Source: Cardinalis cardinalis (Eukaryota; Chordata; Aves; Passeriformes; Cardinalidae). From it: a stretch of DNA of 64,000 nt. Where the stretch lies: NCBI GenBank assembly GCA_014549065.1, contig JACDOX010000170.1, positions 1,375,852-1,439,851 on the forward strand. Direction: 5' to 3'. The translations under genes were made by a program, and so were the position numbers. The notes beneath the pieces are model-generated. The model saw only the letters and a program-made list of their open reading frames with translations, was not told the origin of the DNA and did not search any database. Shown in pieces: positions 20,743-33,096 of this stretch. Within the stretch, counting starts at the first letter, position 1; each line of letters opens with the position of its first letter.

Positions 20743-23700
20743 CTGTGAAAACAAAGAGCGTTTCACACATCATTGTTGGCGCTGGGAAATGTTTTGTTCC
20801 AGAAAAAGGAGAGGAAAGGCCATTTCTAAGGCAGATTCTGTCCTGCCACTTCCCAGTTCCTGAGCAGAGCAGGTGTTAACAGCAGTACAGCAAAGACTTG
20901 GAAGATTGGTGAAATTCCCTGCTTTGGACTGAACATGGAATGAGGAAAGCATCAAAATTTTAATTGTGAGANCCGGCCCTAATTGCAGCCTCATCTTCGT
21001 AGATTTAAAGCACCATTACCATCCATAGGTGGCCTCCTGCCATGTCACAGCTGCAGGTGCTGTCCCTGGGCAGTGAGGGCATGGAGAGCAGGAGAAGCTT
21101 TATGCACCAAGCCTTTACCGGGATGACTTGTTAACACCAATTCACACCTGTATAAATCAGTGTCCAGCCTCCCTGCTCCCAGCACAGCTCTGTGCAATGC
21201 ACAGACACACTGACACACACCAGGAGGATGTGGCTGATGGGAGCTAACTGATGGCTGTAGGCTCAGTTTTCCTGGATTCCGGAGCGGAGCAGAGCAGGAA
21301 GTCTGAGAAAAAGAAGAGGATTCCCTACGTGTGAACCGCACCTAGGAACTGGACCTAGAGGTGCAGTGCAGTTTCTGCTCTGCAATTCCAGCTGGGAAGT
21401 CCACGGGCAGCTGATTTCCCTCTAAACACCCAACTCACTTTTCAGCTGGGTATTTTAAACAACCCGACAGCCCAAGTGGTGCTTGTCAGTTCCCCTCTGC
21501 TCCTGCTGCAACATTTATTCAGTCTGTGGAGCCTCGAGGGAGAGGCAGGGCCCAAAGGGGAATAAAATCTTTCCCTTCCTGCCTTGCAGCAGACAGGACC
21601 TGTGTCTTTATCCCACAAATTGTGCCCTGGGGTAGTTCAGCAAACTCAAAATTCCACTGTTCAAAGAAAGCAGATTTNAAATCACTGAAGATCTACTCGC
21701 ACCTTAACTGTGACTTAATCTTTGTGTTTTTCTGTGCAGTTTCTCAGCTGCCTTGGGAATGGATTTGGGAATGTGTTTCCCCCAGCTTTTCAGAGAAACT
21801 GCTGTGCACTTACCTCCTCTTCTGTCAGGGGCCTCTGGCTTAGGCTCCTTCTGTCATTCCCAGCCACGTGACGCTTCTTCAGGTCTTCTCCAGAGCTGTA
21901 CAGCCCTGGGAGTTCAGCTGACTTCTTCCTGTAGTTCAGAAGTTGTGCAAGTTGATCCATCTTGTTGTACTGCCTTTCCACATCGTATCTGTTTGCTTTG
22001 CCAGGGTTCCTCTTCTCGCTGCGCCTGTGCTTCAGAGCGCTCTGGATTTGCTTTTCTGACCACCACTCGTAGTCATTGTACTCAGGGAAAAGGCTCTTCT
22101 CACTCAGGGCAGGCCTGCCTTCCTCCCTGCCCTCCAGAAGCTGCTCCCCCGCACTGTCCCTCTTGTCCAAGTGCTGGCTTTTCCACCACAGCAGTGGGTA
22201 GAATGGCCTGTAGGATGCTGCGGTTCTCTTCTCTTTCTCTGCAGGGAGATGGCCTCTGTACTCTTCTCTCTCTGCAAACCTTTCCTCCTCTTCATTTTCC
22301 ACCTGGTCACTGCTGTGANGCTTCTCTTCCACCTCCTCCTGCAGGCTGTCCTCAGTGCTGTAGTGCCTGCTGGCCTGGCCCTTGTGCTCTCGAGCCTTCT
22401 GGGACCCCTCCTGTTGCCTGTTCCCTACGCGGGCTCTCCCTCCGACACGGCGCTGCCTCTCCTGGCTGAGGTACCTGGCCAGCTCCTCCTGGCTTCCATC
22501 AGCAAGGTACATCCTGCCCCCAGGATGGTGGGATCCACTGTGCTGCCTCCTCTCCTCGTGCCACTTCTCACTGCTCTCCTCACTGTGGTGGTGCCTCTTG
22601 TTTTCCTCTTCCTTGCTCTCCTGGCTCTGCTGCCAGCTGAGCTCCTCACTGCCCTGCTCTGCAGGCCCCTCCTCCTGCAGCCCCTCTGGCCCACGCCTCC
22701 CAGGAGAGCCACCCTTCTCCTCAGACTCTTCCTGGTGTTTCTGTCGGTGCTTCCANTGCTCCCAGAGATTGGCCTCCCCTGGGTGTGATCCCCCTGCTGG
22801 TTCCCCCCTCTCACCACCATGGCCCCTCTTCTCTTCATTGGAGTCACCTGCCCTGTGCTTCCCATGATAACCTTTGCCTTTGAAGGGTTCCTTTCCCTCC
22901 TCCCTTTCTTCACTCTCCTCAGATTCTTCACGCTGCTGCTGGTGGGAGAAAGCACGTTCCTGAGACTCATGGTGGTATTTCTCACTCCTTTCTTCCTCCC
23001 TCTCTTCTTCACCTTCCTGAATTTGTTTGGAAGGGCTCTGCATTCCCTCCTCCAAGTGCCAGCGGCCCCTGAGGCTCTGATCATTCCCACCACGGAACTC
23101 ATCCATGCTCATGCCCTCAGAGTGGGACTTCTTGGTGACAACAGCAGCCTCTACATCCTCACAACACTTCCCCTCTTTGCTTTCCTCTTCACTGTGGTAA
23201 TTCCTCTCCTCCTCTCTCCCAGTTTCCTGGTAGTGCTTTTTTTCTTCCACGTGAAGNGTCTCATCCTGAGCAAGTGTGTGGTGTCCAGCCTCCTCCTCCT
23301 CGCTTTTACCCTCCTCATGAGCAAGTTTCTCCTCATCACCTCCTTCCATGTACTTTTTAGAGTCCTCTTCTGCCTGCCTTTGTTCTTTCTCCACGCTCCC
23401 AGTAGGATGTTTTTCAGTCTCTGCNGGGTCCTTGGGATGCCTCACTTCAGGCTGTTCGTTTTCACTTCTCTCTCTGTCATTTTTATCACCTACAATAACA
23501 AAAGCAGCATCATGGAGTAATCCAACCCTCCACTGAAGTGTTATTTCAAAGACATGACTGGCTTCACAAAATACTAAAGAAATTTGGACAGAACTGATTT
23601 CTTAATTCTGTTTTCAAAATCATTAGTTTGCCACTATTTTGTATGCATGCCTGGAAAAGGATTAACTAACTAATTAACTCCACTTAATTAGGCATTTTAC

Positions 23701-26700
23701 AAGTTCCCCTNGAATTTCCAGAATAAATTTCCTTCTTTGGCTTTTTTTGTGATCACATTTTTAGTACTGAGTCAAGCNAGCTCTCATTCCCATTAAAAAT
23801 CAATGGGATCTGCAGTTGTGTTCAGTTCTTCGAATGCCAGACCAGGCCCATCACAGATGCTTATTCACAATAAAAAGACAACTATCTANTCAAGCTACCC
23901 AAAACCACCAGGGATTCTTTTTAGCAAATTTTAAAAGTTTTTTTTTTTAAATTGACTGAAAAAAAAAATCAAAGAAATCTGATGCTTTGCAATAGTTATG
24001 CTTCATCTTCTCAGGCTACCTANAGAGTTTGTTAAGTCCTCTCAGGCTCTCCAGGTGGTTCAAGGAGGGAGCCACAAGTGTCAGGCAAGAACCCCTGAGA
24101 ATTCCCAGGTCAGGCTGTTTGTTCCCTGAGAGAGACAGACAGAAGGACACCAGAATTCTGGCACTGAAATGTGGAGGCACCAGTTTCACACAGGCTGAAG
24201 TAACAGTTCACCAGCTCCATCACCAGAGAGAAACCATGCACCAAACTCCTCTCCTGAGTGCAGATAACATTGTACTTACTCTTCTTCAGGATTTCTTTGC
24301 ATTCAGGATTAATGGGGGGTGCATTGGGCTTAGAGAGAGCGTTGGACAGAACCTCCACAATGCACCGTGTTACCTGGAGGAGACAAAACAGGAGAGAAAA
24401 TCCTCATGGCAAAAATGGAAACTTTACTTCTGACCCAGCTGGTAGAAAAGCCTGTTGNAAATGAGAGTTTAGGCTGTTATTAATGAGTTTTGAGTAATCC
24501 TGTACATTTGGGCTCTGCCCCTCACTCCTGTACCAGCAGGAAGAGAACAGACAGGTCTTTTCATCTCCNCTTTTGTTTGCAGAACTAAGGGGCTTCTTTT
24601 GTACCTTTTAAAATATTAAATACCCTACTCGGTACAAAGGAAAGTTAAACAACACGTGGTAACACACCTATAAAATAAACAGACACAACACACATTCAAA
24701 GGATGATCATCCTGCAGGATCTGTCCACATGAGGATGCTGCAAAGGCAGTTTGGACTGCCAATACACTAAACACCTCCATGTCCTCTGTCAAGGACACAC
24801 TCCACACCTCTTCACTGTGTGTGCTCTCAGTCCTGCCTGGTCTTTAGCACTGAACATTCAACTGGGCTGTCTGGAAGCAGAGAAAATGGATTGATTCAGG
24901 AAAGTCACACAGTGTGCTCTAATTCTAAGCACTACCAAAGTACGTCCTCTGTATAAAATGATTTTCAGGGGCTGAAGCTGATGGTGAGAACAAGTGCTCC
25001 TGTTTGCTGGGGGTACAAGAGCCTCAGGCTGACTGGGAGGAGACAATGAAACATTTACAGAGCCATTTGTCTTTTAACTATTTCTGGTTATTACCAGGTG
25101 TTTGCTGATCTAAATGATCACAACCAGCGCAGGGGGTCTGGTGTCAGCTCTGGGAGCAGCTGATGGCATTTATTTAATCACACAGGGTGAGATCTCCTTC
25201 CTAAGAAGGAGAGGAAGGACTACAGCATTGAGTCTGTAACACAGTAGGTAACTGTAGGTATTTCATCTTTCCCCAAAGCTGTCAGTACAATAACACGTAC
25301 TGTGCAATAGTTCAGATCACTTTTCAAGCAGCTGTACAATGCAGAGCTTCACAAGTACCACACTGACACAAGAGCCAGTTCTCATTTCCACCAAACACAC
25401 TGAGGTGCAGGCAGACATCTCCTGGNAGCTAAAGGCACTCTGAGTTCCACACCAGCCATCAGCTTTTTAAAAAATTTACCCTTANGAAAAAAAATGAAGC
25501 ATTGTCCTGAGAGATTAAAGAAATGAAGAACACATCACTGGTATTTTCTGGGGTTGGTTTGACAAGCAGCTACTCACCATTTCTTCAGTATGGTCTTTTT
25601 CCACTGGAACTGTGCTGGCACCTGGAAGAAAANCTAATTATTAGAGATTCATCAACACAAGCATCACTGACAGGAGTCCTCAGTCAAATTGGTCTGATAA
25701 GGCAGCTTGGGTTTTGGGTTNGCAGTCAACTAAACCAGGCACATTCCACATGAAATCTTTCCTTATTTGGATGGAAAAGCNACCTAAAATTGAGGCATAG
25801 CACGAGAGAAGAGGCATGGTAACACTTGTAGCACTAAAATAATTATACACCAAGAACAGTCCCACCCACAAAAAATGCAACACNAAAGAAAGCCCTGGTT
25901 AAATTCCAAAATGGCACTTTACTTCAAACCAGGTCCTTATGTAGCTGCCCATGTTTGATGGTTAAAAAAAAAAAAAATCAAACCCAACAAGCAAGGCCTG
26001 TTTGCACCCCAAGAATCTTCTGGCTTCTTGGAGAAGCTCTAGGTGCACCCTTTGCCAACAGCAGATCATTCTTTAAGACTTTAAAGCAGCTACTGTCCCA
26101 GTCCTGCTGGAGAAATGTTGTCTCACTTGGAGGTGCCTCCTGCAAGGATGGAGAGAGCCAGAAGAGACAGGAAAATTTCCATTCTCAGAGTGGTCCATTA
26201 TCATTCCAAGAAATAAGCAAAACCTCCTCAAATCTCAGTGGAAAACTACTCTGGAAGGAAGCAGTACAATCCATCCCTCACTCTCTCTGCTCTGAGGACA
26301 TGTGGGATAACTCACACCTCCTTACACCAGTTCTACTGTGTCTGGGCCAAGGAATTTGCTTTTGGAAAGAAGCTACTGCCCATAAAACCTCTGTGCTGCC
26401 TGATTTTGCCATCACTGCTGCAATGCTCCAGCAGGTTAATGAGCTTGGCTGCTGTGTGTTAGGTTAATGAGCTTGGCTGCTGTGTGTTATCAATGAACTG
26501 TGTCAATTCCCATGCACCTGGAGATTTCCAGGAGCGAGGTTAAGCCCCTGTGCCAGCCCCACAGCAGTGTGTGGAAGCAGGGCCTGTTGAATCCTGGCTG
26601 TGCAGGCCTCCCAAGGTGCAGAATCACAGCACACACACACACAGCTTGAGGTGCAGCCCTGAAGTCCTTACACGGCTCAGGAGAGTCCTAAATACAGCCA

Positions 26701-29388
26701 CGACCTCTCTCTGGCTGGGTCAGTGAGAAACCTCCTGAAACAGATGAACACACAGCACATCACGGAGGTAAAGGAGGTCAGTTTTACCTCTCAGCACCAG
26801 GAGAATGAGCACTGTCCCAAGGAAGACAGGAGCATGTAGCCCTACACTATTTAAAGCAACACAACCTTTTTATTCTCTGTGCTGGCAGAGGAAGCAGACA
26901 TCCCCTGGAGCACTGACTCAGAGTGTAATAGCTGAGCATCATACACTAATAACTCTGATATTTCTGTGCTCTCCCCCAAACACANATGCAGGGATGTGCT
27001 TCTCCAGCCCCCAGCCCTTCCCTGCCTATACAAGCGCCATCAGAGAAGGGAACCTACACAAGGAGAGCACAGAAGGGATTCCCCTAAAATAGCACTGCAT
27101 GCCTCCCCCAGAGTGCCAGCTGGTGTGTGAGGGGAGATGGTGCTGCTCAGAGCCAAGCCTCTCCCCCAGCTCAGGCGTTCAGAGCCGCCCGAGGCAGCTC
27201 CAGCTCCTTTACTAACCCAGTATGCAAATGATTGCCAGGCTGCTGCAGGCAGGAGACAAAGCCCCTCCCACCAAAACAAGTTTAGTCTTACAAAGACAAT
27301 CTCTCAATCCCACAGCTGTTGGGGATGTTGCTCTTACAGCAGGAGCTGCTGCCAGGCTCCACTCACAGGTATGAGCCCCTGCATGAGCTCTTTCTGGGGA
27401 GGCTCCTCTGCTCCTCCAGCCCCTGTGAAAACCTGACAGGCTCCAGGGCAAGCATTGATTTTGTCCTTTGAGTGATGCAGCCACAGCACATCTCCTGTGA
27501 GTGACACCCAGGTGATGGGATCAAGCACAGAGCAAACAAACTCCTGGACATCTTTTCCTCCTTCAGGCCACCCCCTGANTGCTGTCAGTGGCACAGGAAG
27601 ACAGTCAGGTCGTAGCCACTGTCTTTGCTGTCATTCAAAGGCTCCCAAGAGCTTGGTTAACAGTGAAAGGCAGCATGAACAAAGAGGGAGCATCATAACA
27701 ACGTCAGGAGAACAAAATGGTATTGGACAAACCTCATATTAACCTGTCTGGAGAAACAGGATGAGGCTCCAATCCATGCCAGAGCCTGAAATAACACNCT
27801 GAGGCAGCTGCTCTGCCAGGGCTGGGCCAGGAAGGCAGTGGGGAGCCAGCAGTGCCCCACTTTACCCAGTGCTGGCAGTGCCAGCCCCCAGTGCCAGCTG
27901 GCAGGAGCTCCCCTGGGGCCACCTGCCACCCGAAGGTGTTGGCCAACACGGCTCCATCCTCCCCACGAGTGCTCAGGAGGGGTGAGGCCACCACCCTGAC
28001 AGGGACAGCGGGCTCAGGCAGCAGGACACCCACCCGTGGCCCTGCAGGAACACAGCAGGCACAGGGAGCACGGCAGCGTTCCAGAGCAGAGCAAAACCAG
28101 AGCATGGGCCAGCATGGAAACCTTGCACCTGAACACACAGCAAGAAACAAACCACAGCCCCACGGAGCAGAGCTGAGCCCTGGCTCTGCGTTACCCTCCT
28201 GAACCAAGCCTGCCCAGGCAGTTGTGATCAGATTATTTGATTTTGCTGAAGCGCTGAGAGTTGATGAATATCATGAGAAATGATAAATGCAGGACAAATT
28301 CACAAGGTTTTTGCTTGCATCTCCCAGATTAGAACAGATCTTCAGGTGGGTCCCTGATGAAATCCCCACATGGCTTTGTTTCATCAGCGCAGATGACTCA
28401 GTGCAGTGTCATTCCTCACCAAAATGTCACAGTGTCTTCCTAGGCAGGATCACTGAAATTTAGGCATATTTATTTGCAGGAGTACTAGAAAGTTCTTGAA
28501 GTTAATGTCTAACCAGTTCAACATTTAAAAGCATGACAGCCACAAAGGATGTAAAGTACCTGATCTGTTTGATCAGGTACTTTGATAAATAGGATAAACC
28601 TTTGATAAACAAGAAAAAATATTTGGTAACAAACCCCCACAGAATCTATGGTATAAGTGTGTGAGCTTCTTTGTGCTGGGGGCTCTTCCCCTCCGTATCC
28701 CACCCTCCCTCTTTGATTTCAATAAAGGCACTTGAAGGCAGTCAACTTCTTCACAGTCTCTGTGCAAGTCCCAGAAGTGTGGAGACTTCCAACAGACCTA
28801 AAGCCAAAAATACTCAACCCAGAATGACACCGACTCTTTCAACCAATGATGTAAGTATGCATAAAACGCTACAGAGCCAAGCCACCACCTCTTTCTATTG
28901 TGTTTAAGGTTCATTTCACCGACGGGTTTTATTATTTAATGCCGCGTGCAAAAAAATTAAAACCCCTGTTAGTTAAACCCGCGGAGCCGCTACTTTGCCA
29001 TCACCTCCCAGCATCCAGCACCGGCTGGCAAACCCCCAGCAGCACCGCTGGAACGAAGCGGCACCGAGAAGTCTTTGTGCAAAGACGCTGCACCGGGATA
29101 AAAATAAAGGCGGAGCAGCCGGGGAGCTCTCGCCCAGCGCCATCCCCGCCGCCCCTTCATGAGGGGCAAACCCGGGCTGCGGGTCCCGCACCCACCGCCG
29201 CCTCCCCGGAGCGAGCCCGTCCGCCCATCCATCCATCCATCCATCCCTCCGCCGCTCCCCGCCCCGCTGGGGCTGCTCCCGGGCCGTTCCCCGCCATTCC
29301 CAGCGCTGTCCCGGCGGGATGCGCCCCTGCCCCGCTCACCTGCCAGGGCGGCGGCCGCCAGGAGGGCGAGCAGCGCCGGCGGCCCCAT
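20659..29388 (-). CDS. CHGB: CHGB, chromogranin B (secretogranin I)
   Basis: CHGB is an acidic granin of the regulated secretory pathway: it binds Ca2+, drives granule formation and is cut into peptides. The coding exons are 29388-29340, 25621-25578, 24373-24280, 23489-21814 and 20742-20659, all GT-AG, giving 648 residues (human 677). Residues 1-19 form a signal peptide (MGPPALLALLAAAALAGAS). Cys35 and Cys56 form the N-terminal disulfide loop (TRCIVEVLSNALSK...NPEC) and fall at mature positions 16 and 37 if cleavage follows Ser19, exactly as in human. The long middle is Glu/Ser/Arg/Lys/His-rich and poorly conserved. The conserved C-terminal part includes PFYPLLWWKSQHLDKRD, LFPEYNDYEWW and RQYNKMDQLAQLLNYRKKSAEL. 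Dibasic processing sites include 483-484, 505-506, 551-552, 583-585, 600-602 and 609-610. The last 13 residues, Q636-G648, correspond to secretolytin. The gene is intact. Confidence 0.97.
20743..21813 (-). other. CHGB intron 4, no feature
   Basis: About 1.1 kb with no recognisable element. Confidence 0.7.
21814..23489 (-). CDS. CHGB: CHGB exon 4 (large granin exon)
   Basis: A 1676-nt exon with acceptor TTATTGTAG|GT and donor GAGGAG|GTAAGT, residues 63-621. It carries nearly all the acidic granin body and dibasic sites. The coding strand is purine-rich, which explains the long spurious open frames on the other strand. Confidence 0.96.
23490..24279 (-). other. CHGB intron 3, no feature
   Basis: About 0.8 kb of AT-rich intron sequence. 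Nothing recognised. Confidence 0.7.
24280..24373 (-). CDS. CHGB: CHGB exon 3 (disulfide loop)
   Basis: The acceptor is TCCTCCAG|GTA and the donor AAGAAGA|GTAAGT. It encodes VTRCIVEVLSNALSKPNAPP followed by INPECKEILKK and contains both cysteines of the loop used in granule sorting. Confidence 0.96.
24374..25577 (-). other. CHGB intron 2, no feature
   Basis: About 1.2 kb. Nothing recognised. Confidence 0.7.
25578..25621 (-). CDS. CHGB: CHGB exon 2
   Basis: A 44-nt exon with acceptor TTCTTCCAG|GT and donor AAATG|GTGAGT. It encodes GASTVPVEKDHTEEM; human has AVNSMPVDNRNHNEGM. It finishes the signal peptide and starts the mature protein. Confidence 0.9.
26433..26488. repeat. Perfect 28-bp tandem duplication
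   Basis: The copies 26433-26460 and 26461-26488 are identical (each contains GTTAATGAGCTTGGCTGCTG). No mismatch suggests a recent duplication or an assembly artefact. Confidence 0.95.
28553..28583. repeat. Inverted repeat, 13-bp perfect arms, 5-nt loop
   Basis: AAAGTACCTGATC at 28553-28565 and GATCAGGTACTTT at 28571-28583 are perfect reverse complements around TGTTT. The element lies about 0.75 kb inside CHGB intron 1. Confidence 0.93.
29225..29246. repeat. (CCAT)5 microsatellite
   Basis: Five CCAT units plus CC, in the CpG island just inside CHGB intron 1. Confidence 0.9.
29340..29388 (-). CDS. CHGB: CHGB exon 1 (start, signal peptide)
   Basis: ATG at 29388-29386; donor GGCAG|GTGAGC, phase 1. 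It encodes the hydrophobic core MGPPALLALLAAAALA. Confidence 0.93.
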
Positions 29389-29433
29389 GCTCGGCTCGGC
29401 TCAGCTGGGCTGCGCTCGGCGGCTCCGGCGCGG

Positions 29434-29440
29434 TTTAAAA
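29434..29440 (-). promoter_or_regulatory. CHGB: TATA-like box of CHGB
   Basis: TTTTAAA in minus-strand context CCCCTTTTAAACCGCG, 46-52 nt before the start codon. Confidence 0.5.
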
Positions 29441-29482
29441 GGGGAGCGGGGGCGGAGGAGCGGGCGGGGGGCCCCGCCGGAG

Positions 29483-29490
29483 CTGCGTCA
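29483..29490 (-). promoter_or_regulatory. CHGB: CRE-like site of CHGB
   Basis: TGACGCAG has an intact TGACG half-site and a diverged second half, at the spacing from the TATA-like box expected for granin genes. Confidence 0.5.
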
Positions 29491-29520
29491 CTGCGAGCCC
29501 CCGGGCGGTGCCGCCCCCGC

Positions 29521-29590
29521 TCTCCTCTCCTCTCCTCTCCTCTCCTCTCCTCTCCTCTCCTCTCCTCTCCTCTCCTCTCCTCTCCTCTCC
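29521..29590. repeat. (TCTCC)14 pentanucleotide array upstream of CHGB
   Basis: Fourteen uninterrupted TCTCC units on the plus strand, which read GGAGA on the CHGB sense strand, starting about 30 bp upstream of the CRE-like site. The tract is a pure polypyrimidine/polypurine mirror tract. Confidence 0.97.
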
Positions 29591-32500
29591 GGCCGCCCCC
29601 TCCCCTCCAGAGCAGGGCAACTTTCCCACAGGCTGGGCAAGCCGAGGTCGCTTTCCCTTCCTTGGCAACTACCGCAGCCGCCCTGCCCGTCCCCCGACCA
29701 ACACTTCCANGACCCCCGTACGTCCCCCCGCCTCGCCGTGCCTCTGAAAGCGGGGCTTCCCTGCCTCTTTCTCCAGCTCGGAGGATGCAGTAGCATCCTT
29801 AGGTCTTTCCCACCGTCAGAGGATGGCGAGGCTCTGCCGAAGGGAGGAGGTGCGGTAACCCATCCCTCTGAAACAGCTTCCACTAGGAATCACTGCTGCG
29901 CTTCCACACCCTTTTGCGATCAAAGCCTCTTCAGGCGCTGCTGCAGCCTTTTCCTCCTGCAAGGTTTTTGTCCCTTCCCCTCCCCTCATTGCTCCCTCCT
30001 CTCACATTCTCCCCCCACCCCCTATCCAGTACACCCAGACCCCGACTGGGAAGTAATCCCAGTGCTTATGGCACCTGGGGAGGGAATGGCACGCAGTATT
30101 CCCCAAGAGTTCTACCAGGGAAATCACTGCTCTCAGCATCCCTCTCCACAGGNAAACCTCTTATTTACTGTGATGATGCTCTGGGGAGCCAGAGGAAGCA
30201 TACAGAGATCAAGTTTTACATCGTTTCCTTTAACAGCCCCTGCTGTCCCAATTAGTCCGTAGTGGAATAAAAAGCTTAAATGACAAGTTAAAATGAGGAA
30301 GTCTGGATGCTCCACCCGGTTCCCTTCAGAGCCAGGCAAAGACCAGAACTCCTTTTGGTTTTCATTAACCCTCAGAGGGCCATCTCCAATTTCAAGTGTA
30401 TTTGCAGCTTTTTTCCTTGTCTTCAGAGCCAAGCAGATGGCCCTCTAACTGCCAATGTTCCTGGAGGACAATGGATCTGTGCACCAAGCTGGCAGTTCCC
30501 TCTGTCATCATTCCTGTGCCATTCTATTGTCCATTAACAATGGCAGGCTGCTACAGACACACAGCCTTTAAAGACAGAAAACAGGACACAAGCACAGTGC
30601 TCCAATCCTACTCACCAGCAGGAAGCAGGAATTCCAGCTCCANATGAAACTTGCTTCAGGAGACAGCCTGGAGGAGACACCAGGAGGCCAAGCCAGACAC
30701 CTTGTTCACCTTGCATTCAGTTTGCAATTTCTGCAAAGTAACCCAACCCAGTCACCTGGCCACCACGGAAGACAAACGACCTGTAACATCTCCCATCTCC
30801 CTCTTCATGCTGCTCTGTACTGCCTATTCCAGCCCCATCTCCACAGGCAGCTGCTTCTTTGGGAATCTCCAGTCTTGGCTTTGGGAAGTCAAGAGCCTGT
30901 TTCAAAACACTGACAAATTTCCCTAGCCCCAAGGCCCCCATATCCTTCCCTGTCTGTGTGAGGATTCAGCCTGGCCTCAACCTCTTCAGCTGCTCATGAG
31001 AAAGAATTTTAAGCGAAACATTTGCCTTTTATGTGTTCTCTGCTTCTGCAGGCATATAAATAGCATGTTTTGCCATCAGTTACATCAGGGTCTGCATGGG
31101 AGCACCTTCACACCTTCAGATTTGATCAGGTTCGAGTTTACAAAGATTTGCAAATNTTGTAGGAGGCCTCTGACAGGAGTAGGGACAGAACTGGCTGGAT
31201 TATATCCAACTCTGTCTTCAGGGTAGGATTCCAAAATAGGATCCCACAGACTCTTCTGCCAGCACTGGAAAACCAGAGCATCCAAGCATCTTGCCCACAG
31301 TTAATTAAGTCAGCCTCTGTTCTCAAAAAAGTGTCACTTCACATGGACTTTTACAGCCAGGTATGAGCTGGGGTGAGTTTCTCTGCAGATCAGGAGAGAG
31401 CTGTGACTGCACTAAATCAGGATTACTGCAGGCAAAGGCATATTTCACTTGATCAGCTGTGAGTGGCACACCCCAACCTCCTTTCTCAGATGTGTCAGTA
31501 CTCTGACTGCAGTGACATCCACGCCTCGCAATGTTGTGACAATCTATTGCTCTATGAATAAACACTATTTATCCTGTGGGATTCTCTCAAATACAAATGC
31601 TTCAAAAAGTTACACATTTGGCTCATGCTAGAAGCTGGAACTTCAAAGGCTGACAAGCAATTTCTGTGCCTGAGCTCCTTCTAAATTGAGAAGAGACTGC
31701 ATGAGGAAAATGAGGATTGCTCTTCTAATTAGGTNTGCTAGTGGGGATTATCTTCATTCTTACATGCCAATTAGTTTTCATGGCATTAAAATACTGCAGC
31801 CCATTTAATGAACAAACTCATCTCTTTCATTCAGGAGGTGCTAAGAGGATGGGTCTGGAGAAAGACAATTGCACCTAAAGGCCACCATCTATCCAGTTTC
31901 CCTAACAGAAGCAAAATCCTTTCAGAAACCCTCCCCTATGCAGTGCTCATTGCAACATAAGGGATGATGGGAGCTGCACAGCTGACACATTTTGGGTCCT
32001 TCTTGCACAAAAGTGAAACACGACTGTCACCACCTGTGGCCTTAGCACATGGCACCAGTGCCCAGCAAGCTGAGCTGCAGCTGAGACCCTGTGTGGTACA
32101 GATGGGTGATTTCTGTAGCATGGGCAAATATCTTTTTTTAGTTTTCTGTATTTATATAGCACCTCACACTGTGGGTTTTATTCATGCCACATTTTTCTGC
32201 ACTTAGTGCAGAAAAAGCTGCTAGAAACTGACTTCCAGTCTTTAGTGTCAAAAGACTTTCTTCATTACAAAATCCAAAGAATTTACAGGGTATTTTTGCT
32301 TGAAAACCTTAAAACTTCAGTCCAACTCTTCCTGAATTGCCTTTCTTAGTCTTCTTAAAAAAAACAAATTTTCTTCACTTGTAACCCTCTTCTCTTCCAT
32401 GCAGGATCCTTCTAGCTCCTGTTTTTCAGTGATGTATCTATTCCACAGAAATGAGGTCAAATATTGTATGGCCTAACTGAAAAGAGGTTTAAAAGAAGCC

Positions 32501-32870
32501 TACAAGGGATGTCGTAACTATTAAATGGTATGAAAAATAAATGCACAGACCCTGCNGTGGTCTTCTGGAAAAAGCCCTGTGCTACCTGATATTAACCCTC
32601 AGGGCTTCTGGATACACTCACAGGCTGCAGAATGAAAGAAAAGAAACCACCAAACCCAAAACAAAGCCAAACACAAAACAGAGGTGAGAGAAGGAAGACC
32701 AAGTACAAACACAACCATTTATCCAACATCCCAGGTTTTCCACAGAACATTTCCCCATACACTGCTCACACATACCTCTCCTCCTCCCCAGTCATCCTTC
32801 GCTCAGTTTGTTAGCTCAGATGCCAGAAAACGGGATTATGCTGCAATACAAAAATAAGTTTAAAATGATG

Positions 32871-32896
32871 GATAGATAGATAGACAGACAGACAGA
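32871..32896. repeat. (GATA)n/(GACA)n microsatellite running into a gap
   Basis: GATA units pass into GACA units and end at the first N of the gap. Confidence 0.93.
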
Positions 32897-33096
32897 NNNN
32901 NNNNNNNNNNNNNNNNNNNNNNNNNNNNNNNNNNNNNNNNNNNNNNNNNNNNNNNNNNNNNNNNNNNNNNNNNNNNNNNNNNNNNNNNNNNNNNNNNNNN
33001 NNNNNNNNNNNNNNNNNNNNNNNNNNNNNNNNNNNNNNNNNNNNNNNNNNNNNNNNNNNNNNNNNNNNNNNNNNNNNNNNNNNNNNNNNNNNNNNN
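32897..33096. other. Assembly gap (200 N)
   Basis: Exactly 200 N between two different microsatellites. The size is probably nominal or estimated. Confidence 0.98.

Larger units (their letters stand above)
25622..29339 (-). other. CHGB intron 1 (about 3.7 kb)
   Basis: The largest CHGB intron. It contains a fresh 28-bp tandem duplication (26433-26488), a short CA run (about 26627-26643) and a perfect 13-bp-arm hairpin (28553-28583). The end nearest exon 1 is CpG-rich. Confidence 0.8.
29389..29500 (-). promoter_or_regulatory. CHGB: CHGB core promoter with TATA-like and CRE-like motifs
   Basis: On the minus strand a TATA-like TTTTAAA is at 29440-29434 and a CRE-like TGACGCAG at 29490-29483, about 43 bp further upstream, within GC-rich sequence. 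A CRE just upstream of a TATA box is the known arrangement of granin promoters, giving cAMP and neuroendocrine control. Transcription would start near 29405-29412, implying a short 5' UTR. The exact start is inferred. Confidence 0.55.

Noticed and set aside
22425..23102. 225-codon minus-strand frame within CHGB exon 4
   Set aside because: Alternative frame of the granin low-complexity sequence. The true frame gives clear CHGB motifs.
22171..23520. Long plus-strand open frames (205 and 233 codons) opposite CHGB exon 4
   Set aside because: They mirror the purine-rich granin coding strand, which has few stop codons on its complement. The peptides are Leu/Ser/Phe-rich shadows with no splice or conservation support.
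29159..30262. 367-codon plus-strand open frame
   Set aside because: It spans the CHGB CpG island and the pentanucleotide array, whose repeat has no stop codon in any frame. The sequence is compositional, with no known domain.
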